64,000 nucleotides of DNA. Origin: Enterovibrio calviensis DSM 14347. GTDB taxonomy: Bacteria; Pseudomonadota; Gammaproteobacteria; Enterobacterales; Vibrionaceae. Made by a program: the position numbers and the translations under genes. This document shows positions 26,950 to 34,788 of the stretch, in pieces. The stretch is taken from contig NZ_KK211217.1 in assembly GCF_000621165.1 (NCBI RefSeq), forward strand, positions 124,001 through 188,000, written 5' to 3'. Below the pieces are notes generated by a model, which searched no databases, was not told the DNA's origin, and worked only from the letters and a program-made list of their open reading frames with translations. Position 1 is the stretch's first letter; each line of letters begins with the position of its first letter.

Positions 26950-27455
26950 TCAAGCGCTTTTGGTTGGCACTTGTATTGGCGAGCAGCGTGGTGTTTTCGG
27001 TTTCAGCTGCTATTGAGGTCTATGAGTTTGATGACCCAGCACAAGAGGCCGCTTTTCACCAACTGGGGAAAGAGCTTCGTTGCCCTAAGTGTCAAAACAA
27101 TAACATCGCCGATTCCAACGCAGGCTTGGCTCAAGACCTTCGATTGAAGGTCTACGAGATGCTAAAGCAAGGCAAAAATGAAGATGAGATTGTCGAATAC
27201 ATGGTGGCCCGTTACGGCAACTTTGTGACCTACAATCCACCACTGACGGCGTCGACATTAATCTTGTGGGCAGGCCCTGTCCTGTGCGTGCTGATTGGTT
27301 TTACGGTATTGATTATGCGTAGTCGCAAACCGAAATCAAAAGCTGCGCAAGCTCAACTGGATGGCGATGAACAAGCGCGTCTTGCCGCACTGTTAGGTGA
27401 TGATGCGGCAGGTAAACCGTCCGCCAATAAAAATAACAAGGATACAAACGGATGA
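26946..27455 (+). CDS. ccmH: Cytochrome c maturation protein CcmH (N-terminal type)
   Basis: CcmH is the redox-active partner of the haem lyase. The 169-residue product has a signal peptide (about residues 1-21), the LRCPKCQN motif with Cys46 and Cys49, a three-helix domain and one C-terminal membrane segment (about residues 99-120). The E. coli CcmH TPR part is absent here and is encoded by the next gene, as usual in vibrios. Confidence 0.95.
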   Translation: MIKRFWLALVLASSVVFSVSAAIEVYEFDDPAQEAAFHQLGKELRCPKCQNNNIADSNAGLAQDLRLKVYEMLKQGKNEDEIVEYMVARYGNFVTYNPPLTASTLILWAGPVLCVLIGFTVLIMRSRKPKSKAAQAQLDGDEQARLAALLGDDAAGKPSANKNNKDTNG

Positions 27456-28666
27456 CCGAATTGTGGTTCTGGCTGATCACAGCCTTAATGGTACTTGTCT
27501 CTGTAGCGATCTTTGTTGTGCCAATTTATCGTGGGAAAGATCAAGATGAAGCGGCCAGTCGCGACGAGCTAAATAAAGCATTTTTCCGTGACCGCATGGA
27601 TGAGTTGAATGAGGAAGTTGATGAAGGCTTGGTGGACAACCAAGGTGAGTTAGCTGTTGAACTTCAACAGTCTCTGTTAGATGACGTACCTGAAAAAAAC
27701 CAAGTGCAAACTCAAAGCACAGTCGCACCTTGGATGCTTTTACCGGGTGTATTGATTCTAGTGATATTGAGTTACGCGCTCTATTTAACAACGGGTAACC
27801 AGCAGAAAGTGGTTCATTGGCAAGAAACCGCCGCCAAACTGCCAGAGTTATCAAGCCGACTGATGTCTGACAGCCAAGAGCCAATGACGGATCAGGAAAT
27901 GGCGGATCTGACATTGGCGTTACGCACCAAGCTATCCCAAACCCCTGACGATGCGATGGGCTGGTTATTGCTAGGACGTATCGGTTTAGCGAATCGCGAT
28001 ATTCAAACCGCCGAAGGTGCTATGAGCCGAGCCTATCGATTGATGCCTGAAGACAGTGACGTGAAGCTGGGTTATGCGCAGTCGCTCATGCTTAGCGGTG
28101 ATGAAACCAACGTTAACAAAGCTCGCGATATGCTTCGTGAAGTGGTTAAGGTTGATCATGGCAACCTTCAGGCCTTGTCTTTGCTCGCGTTTGAAGCGTT
28201 TGAACGTGGTGCCTTTGATGAAGCAATTGCCGCGTGGTCAACCATGAAGCAACTGCTACCTGCAAACGACCCTCGTGCCATGATGTTGGATCGCAGTATC
28301 GAACGTGCTGAGGCGCAAGCAGGTGCTGGAAATGGTCAAAGTGTGTCTGTGACTATTTCGTTGGGTGACGAAGTCGGTGTACCTAACGAAGGCGTACTGA
28401 TTGTATCTGTTCACTCTGCTGATGGCGCGCCAATGCCTGTGGCGGCAAAGCGTTTACCACTCACTAACTTTCCAGTGAATGTAGAGCTCACTGACGCGGA
28501 CAGTATGATTCCAGAACGTTTGATGTCTTCTTTGCCAGATGTGTTAGTGAAAGCGCGCATTGATAGTGATGGTAATGTGATGACCAAAGATGGCGATTGG
28601 TATGGTCAGAGCCAGCCATTTGCGCTGGGCGAATCCTCTCAAATCGTCATCAACCAACAGAACTAA
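27452..28666 (+). CDS. ccmI: Cytochrome c maturation protein CcmI
   Basis: CcmI binds apocytochrome c and delivers it to the lyase. The 404-residue product has two N-terminal membrane segments (about residues 4-24 and 94-112), a TPR region (about residues 150-280, including GWLLLGRIGLANRDIQTAEGA) and a C-terminal beta-rich domain. The gene overlaps ccmH by 4 bases and ends the ccm operon. Confidence 0.93.
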   Translation: MTELWFWLITALMVLVSVAIFVVPIYRGKDQDEAASRDELNKAFFRDRMDELNEEVDEGLVDNQGELAVELQQSLLDDVPEKNQVQTQSTVAPWMLLPGVLILVILSYALYLTTGNQQKVVHWQETAAKLPELSSRLMSDSQEPMTDQEMADLTLALRTKLSQTPDDAMGWLLLGRIGLANRDIQTAEGAMSRAYRLMPEDSDVKLGYAQSLMLSGDETNVNKARDMLREVVKVDHGNLQALSLLAFEAFERGAFDEAIAAWSTMKQLLPANDPRAMMLDRSIERAEAQAGAGNGQSVSVTISLGDEVGVPNEGVLIVSVHSADGAPMPVAAKRLPLTNFPVNVELTDADSMIPERLMSSLPDVLVKARIDSDGNVMTKDGDWYGQSQPFALGESSQIVINQQN

Positions 28667-28696
28667 CGGTGTCAAACCCGAGCCAACTCAGCGTAC

Positions 28697-28716
28697 TGCA
28701 TGTATGCAAACATGCA
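28697..28716. other. Palindrome upstream of mlaA
   Basis: TGCATGT and ACATGCA form 7-bp arms around six bases, 18 bases before a TATACT hexamer. It could be an operator, or simply a palindrome in the gap after ccmI. I recognise no specific regulator. Confidence 0.3.
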
Positions 28717-28755
28717 TTTTGAGTTCACTCGGGTATACTTGTGAAAAACGGATAC

Positions 28756-28782
28756 GGCTGGTAAATAACCAGCCTCTTTTTT
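28756..28782 (+). terminator. Terminator-like hairpin just before mlaA
   Basis: GGCTGGT pairs perfectly with ACCAGCC around AAATA, followed by TCTTTTTT. The U-tract ends 16 bases before the mlaA ATG and abuts its AGGA ribosome binding site. It may end the ccm transcript or act as a leader attenuator of mlaA, since a TATACT -10-like hexamer lies upstream of it at 28734-28739. Confidence 0.65.
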
Positions 28783-28798
28783 AGGACAGATAAAAACA

Positions 28799-29587
28799 AT
28801 GTGGAAACGTCTGATATTAGCGGTTGGCGTAATTGTTGGATTGAGTGGTTGTGCTCAGTCACCGGATGATGCCACTGCCGATGCGGAAACAAACGCCGAG
28901 TTTGATGTTTCGCACCCAAATGATCCTTTTGAAGGATTCAACCGCGTCATGTGGTCAATCAACTACGACTATCTTGACCCATACATTGCGCGTCCAGTGT
29001 CTCTGGCGTACGTCAATTATGTGCCAAGCTTTGCAAGAACGGGTCTCTCTAACTTTATCAACAACCTTGAAGAGCCTGCGAGCATGGTAAACAGTCTCGT
29101 CATGCTAGAAGGTGAAGCGGCATTAACACACTTCAATCGCTTTTGGCTTAATACCGTGTTTGGTCTGGGCGGCATCATTGACCTTGCCTCTGCAGCGAAC
29201 ATTCAAAAGCTAGATGATCGTCAGTTTGGCGACGCGATGGGCTATTACGATATTGGTCAAGGCCCATACTTCATGGTGCCTGTTTATGGGCCAATCACGC
29301 TGCGTGAAGGCGCTGGTGATTTAGTTGATGATCTTTATCCGCCACTGTCTTTGTTGACGTTACCGCAGTCAATCATTAAGTGGGCGCTTGATGGGATGGA
29401 AAGTCGAGCAGCCGTTGTGCCGCAAGAGCCTTTACTAGAAAACTCGCCAGATCCGTATGTGTTTGCCCGTGATGCGTACCTACAGCATAAAGACTTCAAG
29501 GCAAGAGGTGGTCGAGCTATTGAAGAGCCTGAGCCTGATGACGAATATTTCGATGAAGATTTGTTAGACGAAATAGATGATTATTGA
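28799..29587 (+). CDS. mlaA: Outer-membrane lipid asymmetry lipoprotein MlaA (VacJ)
   Basis: MlaA removes misplaced phospholipids from the outer leaflet and passes them to MlaC. The 262-residue product has a lipoprotein signal peptide with lipobox LSGC (Cys19) and the family blocks DPFEGFNRVMW, FINNLEEPASMVNSLVMLE and YGPITLREGAGDLVDD. The tail is acidic. The remaining mla genes are not in the window. Confidence 0.95.
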   Translation: MWKRLILAVGVIVGLSGCAQSPDDATADAETNAEFDVSHPNDPFEGFNRVMWSINYDYLDPYIARPVSLAYVNYVPSFARTGLSNFINNLEEPASMVNSLVMLEGEAALTHFNRFWLNTVFGLGGIIDLASAANIQKLDDRQFGDAMGYYDIGQGPYFMVPVYGPITLREGAGDLVDDLYPPLSLLTLPQSIIKWALDGMESRAAVVPQEPLLENSPDPYVFARDAYLQHKDFKARGGRAIEEPEPDDEYFDEDLLDEIDDY

Positions 29588-29606
29588 TACCAATTAGATT
29601 GGGATA

Positions 29607-29639
29607 GAAAAATGGCCACTCATTGAGTGGCCATTTTTC
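29607..29639. terminator. Bidirectional terminator between mlaA and fadL
   Basis: AAAAATGGCCACT and AGTGGCCATTTTT form a long perfect stem around CATTG, with A and T tracts on either side. It serves both convergent genes. Confidence 0.85.
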
Positions 29640-29683
29640 GTTAGAACGACAGGGAATGTGAATTCGCTGCCGTTCAATGCGAA

Positions 29684-30997
29684 TTAGAAGCGGTATGTTG
29701 CCTGTACACCAGCAAGCCATACGCTGCCCGTTGTTTGGCCTTTAAATGTGCCGCCGAATAACGCACCAGCTGCATCAGACTCGATACCTGGACGAGGTTC
29801 AACAACATCGGCTTCTTTTGCGAAGATGTAAGTGAAGCCTGCATCTAACGTCAGATCTTTTGACCATGCATAGCCTGCACCTAGGCTTAGCCATAGACGG
29901 TCAGTTTCTGGAATCGTGATAGTACGGTTTGCATCATCGACGGCTGACGTGTCATAAGCGACACCTGAACGCAGTTGGGTTTTGTCGTTAAGCTCGTAGG
30001 TGGCACCGACTGCGAAGCGATAGTTATCTTTCCAGTTCTCTTGTTTTACGATCTGAGTTGGCTCAGATAGAGACGGAATATTCGCTTCTAATTTTTCAAA
30101 TGTGCTCCAATCTGTCCAGTTTACGCTCGCGTGTACTGCAACTTTATTGGTTAGTTGATGGAAGCTTGCCAATTCAGCAGTTGCCGGAAGGGTTAAGCCC
30201 ATGCTGCCAGCCAGTTGTTTGGTTACTGTGCCGAATGCAAACCCAGTAGCGTGACCTTCAAGGCGTAAATCCACTTCTGAACGGTAGTTAAAACCGACAC
30301 GGTTGTCTGGATTGATCTGCCAAGCTGCACCTGCCTGCCAGCCCCAAGAAGTGTCGTCACCCTCCATATATTTCAATGTAGTACCCGATGGAATCAGTCC
30401 ACCCAATACATCGGCTGAGCTCTTAGCGCCAATACTGCCTTCACCCATGACATAACGCACACCACCGCCAATAGAGAACTGATCGTTAATGCGGTACGCA
30501 ATGTTAGGGTTAATTTCCATGGTCATCACAGAAGCTTCATTACCAAACTGGGTGCCTTTGAAGCCATCATCCAGTTTAGTGTGCATGCCAAAGTTAGAGC
30601 TTAGCGCCAGACCAAGGAACACTTGGTCATTTACTTGGTGTGATGCATAGAAGTTCGGAATAAACGCAGCATCAGCAAAATCTTTTGATGATGTTGCGGT
30701 AGAAGTCGATTGCTGGGTAAATGGATTGGTTTGAGTCGTGGTTCCGTCAACATCTACATTTGGATCTACATAGATAAGACCAGTAGACACTTGAGTGCCT
30801 TCCAAATACGTTAGCATTGCTGGGTTACGGAACTGTGCTGCGGCATTGTCTGCCATTGCAGCTTCGCCTGCGTAAGCGCGGCCTAGGCCTGTTGCAGAGT
30901 ATTCTGCAAGCTGAAAACCAGCAGCCATAACAGAGGTTGAAGAGAGAGAGCCAAGCGCGGCGGCGATCGCCAACGGTAGAATTTTGTTCTTGTTCAT
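29684..30997 (-). CDS. fadL: FadL-family outer-membrane fatty acid transporter (copy 1)
   Basis: FadL proteins let long-chain fatty acids enter through a 14-strand barrel plugged by an N-terminal hatch. The 437-residue product has a signal peptide ending near AGF, the hatch motif YSATGLGRAYAGEAA with NPA, and the typical C-terminal aromatic ending (ATYRF). It is a paralogue of the fadL gene directly upstream. The 320-base upstream region holds FabR-like palindromes and a possible FadR-like element. Confidence 0.93.
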   Translation of the reverse strand: MNKNKILPLAIAAALGSLSSTSVMAAGFQLAEYSATGLGRAYAGEAAMADNAAAQFRNPAMLTYLEGTQVSTGLIYVDPNVDVDGTTTQTNPFTQQSTSTATSSKDFADAAFIPNFYASHQVNDQVFLGLALSSNFGMHTKLDDGFKGTQFGNEASVMTMEINPNIAYRINDQFSIGGGVRYVMGEGSIGAKSSADVLGGLIPSGTTLKYMEGDDTSWGWQAGAAWQINPDNRVGFNYRSEVDLRLEGHATGFAFGTVTKQLAGSMGLTLPATAELASFHQLTNKVAVHASVNWTDWSTFEKLEANIPSLSEPTQIVKQENWKDNYRFAVGATYELNDKTQLRSGVAYDTSAVDDANRTITIPETDRLWLSLGAGYAWSKDLTLDAGFTYIFAKEADVVEPRPGIESDAAGALFGGTFKGQTTGSVWLAGVQATYRF

Positions 30998-31018
30998 TAT
31001 GTATTTCTTGTTTTTGAA

Positions 31019-31039
31019 GGTCGGTATAGGGTACTGACC
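31019..31039. promoter_or_regulatory. Palindromic element upstream of fadL copy 1
   Basis: GGTCGGTA and TACTGACC are near-perfect inverted arms around TAGGG. The minus strand reads TTTGGTCAGTACC, a partial match to the FadR core TGGTCnGACC. The 18-base GGTYGGTATAGSGTACTG part recurs at 31189-31206. The element lies about 22 bases from the start codon, where a repressor could block transcription or translation. Confidence 0.4.
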
Positions 31040-31165
31040 AAAATTTCATATGCAATTTTGATGCGTTGAACAAGATAGTTTTGGATGTAAATATCGTTAA
31101 ATATTTATTTGGTGGATATATTATCTACTTATTTACTGGTTTGGAACACATGTACGCTGAGTTTG

Positions 31166-31183
31166 GGCGAACACGTGTATAGT
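31166..31183. promoter_or_regulatory. Weak FabR-like palindrome
   Basis: GGCGAACACGTGTATAGT keeps the core GNACAnnTGTA of the FabR-type palindrome but has a poor right arm. A second partial copy, with a perfect right half TGTACGCT at 31151-31158, lies just beside it. The value is mainly as part of a cluster with the stronger site at 31198. Confidence 0.3.
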
Positions 31184-31197
31184 GAAATGGTTGGTAT

Positions 31198-31215
31198 AGC
31201 GTACTGGTGTACGCT
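31198..31215. promoter_or_regulatory. FabR-type operator upstream of fadL copy 1
   Basis: AGCGTACTGGTGTACGCT has perfect 7-base inverted arms and differs at one core base from the palindrome AGCGTACAnnTGTACGCT associated with the unsaturated-fatty-acid regulator FabR. It lies about 200 bases upstream of the fadL start, between the two fadL genes. The regulator gene is not in the window, so this is a sequence match only. Confidence 0.5.
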
Positions 31216-31269
31216 GAAAAATCGCTAAAATCTGCAGGTTGTAAGGGGAAGCGACAAATATCAGCGAAC

Positions 31270-31295
31270 AAAAAGGGGAGCGATAGCTCCCCTTT
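31270..31295 (-). terminator. Terminator after fadL copy 2
   Basis: AAAAGGGGAGC and GCTCCCCTTT form a strong stem around GATA, with an A-tract on the plus strand (a U-tract on the minus-strand transcript). It lies 23 bases beyond the stop of the minus-strand fadL copy 2. Confidence 0.75.
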
Positions 31296-31317
31296 CAATT
31301 TTTCAAACTCAGTTGAC

Positions 31318-32586
31318 TTAGAAGCTTCGGCTGTACTGCAGACCCATTAGGATTGCATTTGCTTGAGTCGTTGCGGTGACAGAAGACAGATCTTGGCCTC
31401 CCAATGGGTTTGGCGTAGTTTCAGATACAGAAACTTCTTTGCCCATTAGGTAAGTAAAGCCGAAATCGATCGATGACTTCTGGTCTAGATGGTAGGTCAG
31501 GCCTGCTGACAACCACTGGCGGTCTGAATCAGGTACAGAAATTGACGTACGCTGATCTTGTGCACTGGTGTCGTACATGTAACCTGCGCGCAGCGTCCAG
31601 TCATTGTTCAGGTAGTAGGTACCACCGATGCTGTAGTGCCAGCCATCTTGCCATTCATACTGCTTGTTGTATTCGCCAGTCAGTACGGAATCTTGCAGGT
31701 TGTTAAAGCTTATTTGGTCGAATGCGCCCCAGCCGATGTATTGAACACTGTAGTGAACAGCGAACTTGGTGTCTTCGATTTTGTGGAAGCCAGAGAATTC
31801 TGCAATATCAGGCAAAGGTAGCGTAATTGTCTGACCTTTGTCATCTTCGGCTTCAAACTCTGGGCTATAACGGTACGAGAAGCCGAAACGATTGTTTTCG
31901 TCCAGTTCGTATACGGTACCTACGTTGAAGCCAATAGCAGTGCCCGTTGCGCCATCAACATTTAGAAGGTCTTTACCGCCAACGATTCCAACTTTGTTGC
32001 TCGCGGTGCGCTTCATGGTGCCTTGACCGTAAATCAGATCCAGACCTGCACCAAAGCTCCACTGGTCATTCACGCGGTAAGAACCTGCAAGGCCAAGGTT
32101 GAAGCTCATAACATCAGTCAAACCACCAAATTCAGACGCTACGTAATCATCGCCAAACTCGGTTTTAGTGCCGAAGTTTGAGTATGCATTGATACCCACA
32201 GCAAATTTTTCGTTCAGCGGCATAATAAAGTGAACATTTGGTGCAATGGAGGTGCCGCCGACGTCGTCGGTGTCTGCTACTGAGGTGCTAGGTGCGCCGA
32301 ACCACTCACATGCGGTACCGCAATATTCTGCATCTTTCACATCGATCATTGTGGTGATGCTTTCAAAACCGATTGAGAATGCTTTCTCATCAAACAAAGC
32401 CATCGCAGCAGGGTTACGTGCCATAACAGAGGCGTTATCGGCGATAACTGCATCACCGGCGAATGCACGACCTATACCAGTTGCAGATTGAGCATTTAGC
32501 TGGAAACCAGCCGCGAGAGCTGAAGTAGAACTTGCCGCTACAGCAATTGCCACTGCTGAACGGATAAACAGACGCTTCTTATTCAT
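31318..32586 (-). CDS. fadL: FadL-family outer-membrane fatty acid transporter (copy 2)
   Basis: The 422-residue product has a signal peptide (cleavage near ALA-AGF), the FadL hatch QSATGIGRAFAGDAV with NPAAM, and a barrel ending in SRSF. A pair of cysteines (YCGTACEW) lies in an early extracellular loop and is absent from copy 1, so the two proteins may differ in ligand. A FadR-type site lies about 95 bases upstream, and a terminator follows, so the copies are probably separate transcription units. Confidence 0.93.
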   Translation of the reverse strand: MNKKRLFIRSAVAIAVAASSTSALAAGFQLNAQSATGIGRAFAGDAVIADNASVMARNPAAMALFDEKAFSIGFESITTMIDVKDAEYCGTACEWFGAPSTSVADTDDVGGTSIAPNVHFIMPLNEKFAVGINAYSNFGTKTEFGDDYVASEFGGLTDVMSFNLGLAGSYRVNDQWSFGAGLDLIYGQGTMKRTASNKVGIVGGKDLLNVDGATGTAIGFNVGTVYELDENNRFGFSYRYSPEFEAEDDKGQTITLPLPDIAEFSGFHKIEDTKFAVHYSVQYIGWGAFDQISFNNLQDSVLTGEYNKQYEWQDGWHYSIGGTYYLNNDWTLRAGYMYDTSAQDQRTSISVPDSDRQWLSAGLTYHLDQKSSIDFGFTYLMGKEVSVSETTPNPLGGQDLSSVTATTQANAILMGLQYSRSF

Positions 32587-32678
32587 GGTGTAAATAATCC
32601 AATGAAATTTATAATAGTTTTATGATTTTGGGCTTTTTAAATAAGCTGCGCGGATTCTATTGCGTAGGTTGTTATTTG

Positions 32679-32695
32679 GAAATCTGACCAGTTAC
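32679..32695. promoter_or_regulatory. FadR-type operator upstream of fadL copy 2
   Basis: The minus strand reads GTAACTGGTCAGATTTC, which matches the FadR consensus AACTGGTCnGAC at all but the last base. The site lies about 95 bases upstream of fadL copy 2 and would fit repression of fatty-acid uptake in the absence of long-chain acyl-CoA. Confidence 0.6.
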
Positions 32696-32754
32696 AGGAC
32701 ATTGTTCTTTAACGGTTGCATATGCGTGCAGGTTGTTGTTCTTTATGGAAAACA

Positions 32755-32782
32755 AAAAGGGAGCTTAAAGCTCCCTTTTTAA
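32755..32782 (-). terminator. Terminator after the DUF3379 gene
   Basis: AAAAAGGGAGCTT and AAGCTCCCTTTTT form a perfect inverted repeat with A and T tracts, 19 bases past the stop of the minus-strand DUF3379 gene. Confidence 0.8.
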
Positions 32783-32800
32783 ATGTAATAGAGTGTGTGT

Positions 32801-33523
32801 TTAGGCTTTTTGATTCAAATGCAGCTTCAATTGTTCTGCAATGGGCATAATATCGGCACCCTCTTTACCGACAACAATGACGCTGCTGTTATTGGTAGGT
32901 AGCGAAATCGCCTCCATGTTGCCATCACTGTACGTTTCCATTTCTGGTGTTTGCTGAGGAACCACAAAGACAGTGAAATCATCGCCATTTTCGTCTTTCA
33001 AAACCATATGTACAGCGTGTTTGCTGTTAAAACTACAGTGATTTAGGTACGACACCGTGCCAGGCAAACTTCCACTGAAGCTTTTTCCCAATGGAGACAG
33101 TTTTGCGTTGACTTGCTGAATGCTTGCCCCTTCATTGGCTGCTAAGGCAAAGGGAGCTTCATTGTAATAATGCTGCAGCGCAATCTGCCCCAAGTTCTGT
33201 TGTATTGGTGAAATTGGGAGTGTTTGCCAATTGAATTGACCTAGCATGACACCAAATACAAACGCGATGGAGGCGGCAATGGCCAGATGGAACTTAGGCT
33301 TACGATTCTCTCTGATCACATCGCTGCTTTGCTTAAATAGCACCTTATCAACCAAGTCGTCAGGCACATCAACGCGTAGCGCTTGATCAATCAGCGCATC
33401 CAAATTTTCTAGCTCTGTTGCCAATTTTTGGTTGGCGGGTGAGTCAGCTTTTGCCGCCGATACTTCAGGGTCTTGATCTTGAGGATCGGCCAGAAGGCGG
33501 CGACGAAATTCAAGCTCGTCCAT
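32801..33523 (-). CDS. DUF3379 membrane protein, probable partner of the ECF sigma factor
   Basis: The 240-residue product has an acidic, soluble N-terminal part (MDELEFRRRLLADPQ), one membrane segment (about residues 75-97, HLAIAASIAFVFGVMLGQ) and an extracytoplasmic C-terminal domain. This is the architecture of an anti-sigma factor, although I see no zinc HxxxCxxC motif. It overlaps the sigma gene by 14 bases, which supports stoichiometric production. The anti-sigma role is inferred from architecture and position. Confidence 0.75.
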   Translation of the reverse strand: MDELEFRRRLLADPQDQDPEVSAAKADSPANQKLATELENLDALIDQALRVDVPDDLVDKVLFKQSSDVIRENRKPKFHLAIAASIAFVFGVMLGQFNWQTLPISPIQQNLGQIALQHYYNEAPFALAANEGASIQQVNAKLSPLGKSFSGSLPGTVSYLNHCSFNSKHAVHMVLKDENGDDFTVFVVPQQTPEMETYSDGNMEAISLPTNNSSVIVVGKEGADIMPIAEQLKLHLNQKA

Positions 33524-34085
33524 TCTGCGCTCCTCGTTGCGTATCGTTTTGACTGTCCATGAACTCTTTCAATTGGTTTCTCGCTCTGAACAAACGTGTC
33601 ATTACCGTATTTTTGTTGAGATCCATGATCTCTGCGATTTCTTCGCCACTAAACCCAGCCATGACCTGTAAAACAAGAGGTTCACGGTACTCGGGTGACA
33701 AGCGCATAATCTGTTTATGAAGCCACTGTTGCTCTACCGATGCCTCTTCACTGGGCTGGGTATTATCTGGCACTTGATGGTCATCAATATCAACCAATTC
33801 GAGCTGCTTTCGCTCAAATCGGCGCGCATTCTCTCGGCGAAGTATGGTAATTAGCCATGCTTTCGCAGCGTTATCATCTTGAAGGCTATCGAGCGATCGC
33901 CAAGCACGAAGACAAGTCTCCTGAACAAGATCTTCTGCTACATGTTGGTCTTTCGTCAACCAATATGCGTAACGGTATAGATCTCTGTGCCAAGCTCTCA
34001 CGAGCGCTTCATATCGTCTTTGTTTTTCCATATCAATAGAGACCTTGGATGTTGACGATTTATTTCCGAAAATTTTCAAAACCAT
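33510..34085 (-). CDS. ECF-type RNA polymerase sigma factor
   Basis: The 191-residue product has sigma region 2 (DLYRYAYWLTKDQHVAEDLVQETCLRAW) and region 4 (LSPEYREPLVLQVMAGFSGEEIAEIMDLNKNTVMTRL), with no region 3, as in ECF sigma factors. The ATG at 34085 is supported by AGGGA eight bases upstream; a Met at codon 19 is an alternative. Its partner downstream is probably its anti-sigma factor. The regulon cannot be read from the window, but the fadL and fadIJ genes on both sides suggest an envelope or fatty-acid signal. Confidence 0.88.
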   Translation of the reverse strand: MVLKIFGNKSSTSKVSIDMEKQRRYEALVRAWHRDLYRYAYWLTKDQHVAEDLVQETCLRAWRSLDSLQDDNAAKAWLITILRRENARRFERKQLELVDIDDHQVPDNTQPSEEASVEQQWLHKQIMRLSPEYREPLVLQVMAGFSGEEIAEIMDLNKNTVMTRLFRARNQLKEFMDSQNDTQRGAQNGRA

Positions 34086-34458
34086 TTCGCTTTCCCTGAA
34101 AGTCTCTGTTTTACGTGTAGATACACATGTTACCTCGCTACTTTGTCTTCAGTGATTTTGAAAAACTCAAGGTTCTTCATATCTCAGCATTAAGTCAATA
34201 ATCTCCATAATGCTTGTATGGGTATCGTTGCGCATAGTGGACGAGTCTTGTCTTTAATCCGTTGTTCAAATCAGAGTTGATGAAGAATCAAACATAAAAT
34301 TGATCTGCTTCAAAAAGAGCCTGCTTTCAATGAGTATAGTAGGCACTGTCATCTGGGAGCACGTTGTAGGTTTCGTTGGTTTACCGAACCTTGGCTGCGT
34401 GTGACTGTGTTGAGCAAGATGACAAACTTCCTTTTTGAAGGCTGACTTTACTTTCTCC

Positions 34459-34475
34459 TCAGGTCTTAGACCTGA
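34459..34475. promoter_or_regulatory. Perfect palindrome in the sigma-fadI gap
   Basis: TCAGGTCTTAGACCTGA has perfect 8-base arms around one base. It could be a regulator binding site or the stem of an RNA hairpin. No known consensus comes to mind. Confidence 0.4.
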
Positions 34476-34531
34476 TTTGCAATTGGCTTTACGTTAATTG
34501 ATTTTCATACGTGATTGCTTTCCACATACGT

Positions 34532-34561
34532 TGCCACACCTGATTAGGTGTGGTTTTTTTT
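34532..34561 (+). terminator. Orphan intrinsic terminator
   Basis: CCACACCTGATTAGGTGTGG forms an 8-bp stem with a 4-base loop, followed by eight T residues. No plus-strand gene lies within 5 kb upstream of it, so it ends an unannotated transcript. Confidence 0.75.
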
Positions 34562-34752
34562 GCTTTATTTTCTGAATAAGTCTGTTTTAATCGTATCCCT
34601 TTTTCGTGAATGGCACATGTCGGGGCTAGGACAAGAGAGGGTTTTCGCGGTTGAGACGTCACTTTTCTCGCAAAATTGTCGTCCCTGTCTATATTTGTCA
34701 CGCGGATTTAATTAAACGCCCGTTTTAATCTGATAACAAATTGGTTACACTC

Positions 34753-34769
34753 TTCTGGTCTGACCTCTA
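34753..34769 (+). promoter_or_regulatory. FadR operator of fadIJ
   Basis: TTCTGGTCTGACCTCTA contains the complete FadR core TGGTCTGACC. It ends 19 bases before the fadI ATG. FadR represses beta-oxidation genes and is released by long-chain acyl-CoA, which fits the location. Confidence 0.75.
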
Positions 34770-34788
34770 ATGCTAGCAAGGAGCGGCA

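Larger units (their letters stand above)
34086..34788. other. 703-base region without a gene between the ECF sigma gene and fadI
   Basis: The left part must contain the minus-strand promoter of the sigma gene, and the right end contains the fadIJ operator. Between them I see a 17-base palindrome at 34459-34475 and a plus-strand terminator at 34532-34561 with no annotated gene upstream of it. I find no convincing ORF. A small RNA on the plus strand ending near 34561 is possible. Confidence 0.6.

Noticed and set aside
34489-34701. 70-codon minus-strand ORF in the gap before fadI
   Set aside because: It runs through the terminator hairpin and its A-tract, its protein is basic without any family pattern, and it has no convincing ribosome binding site.
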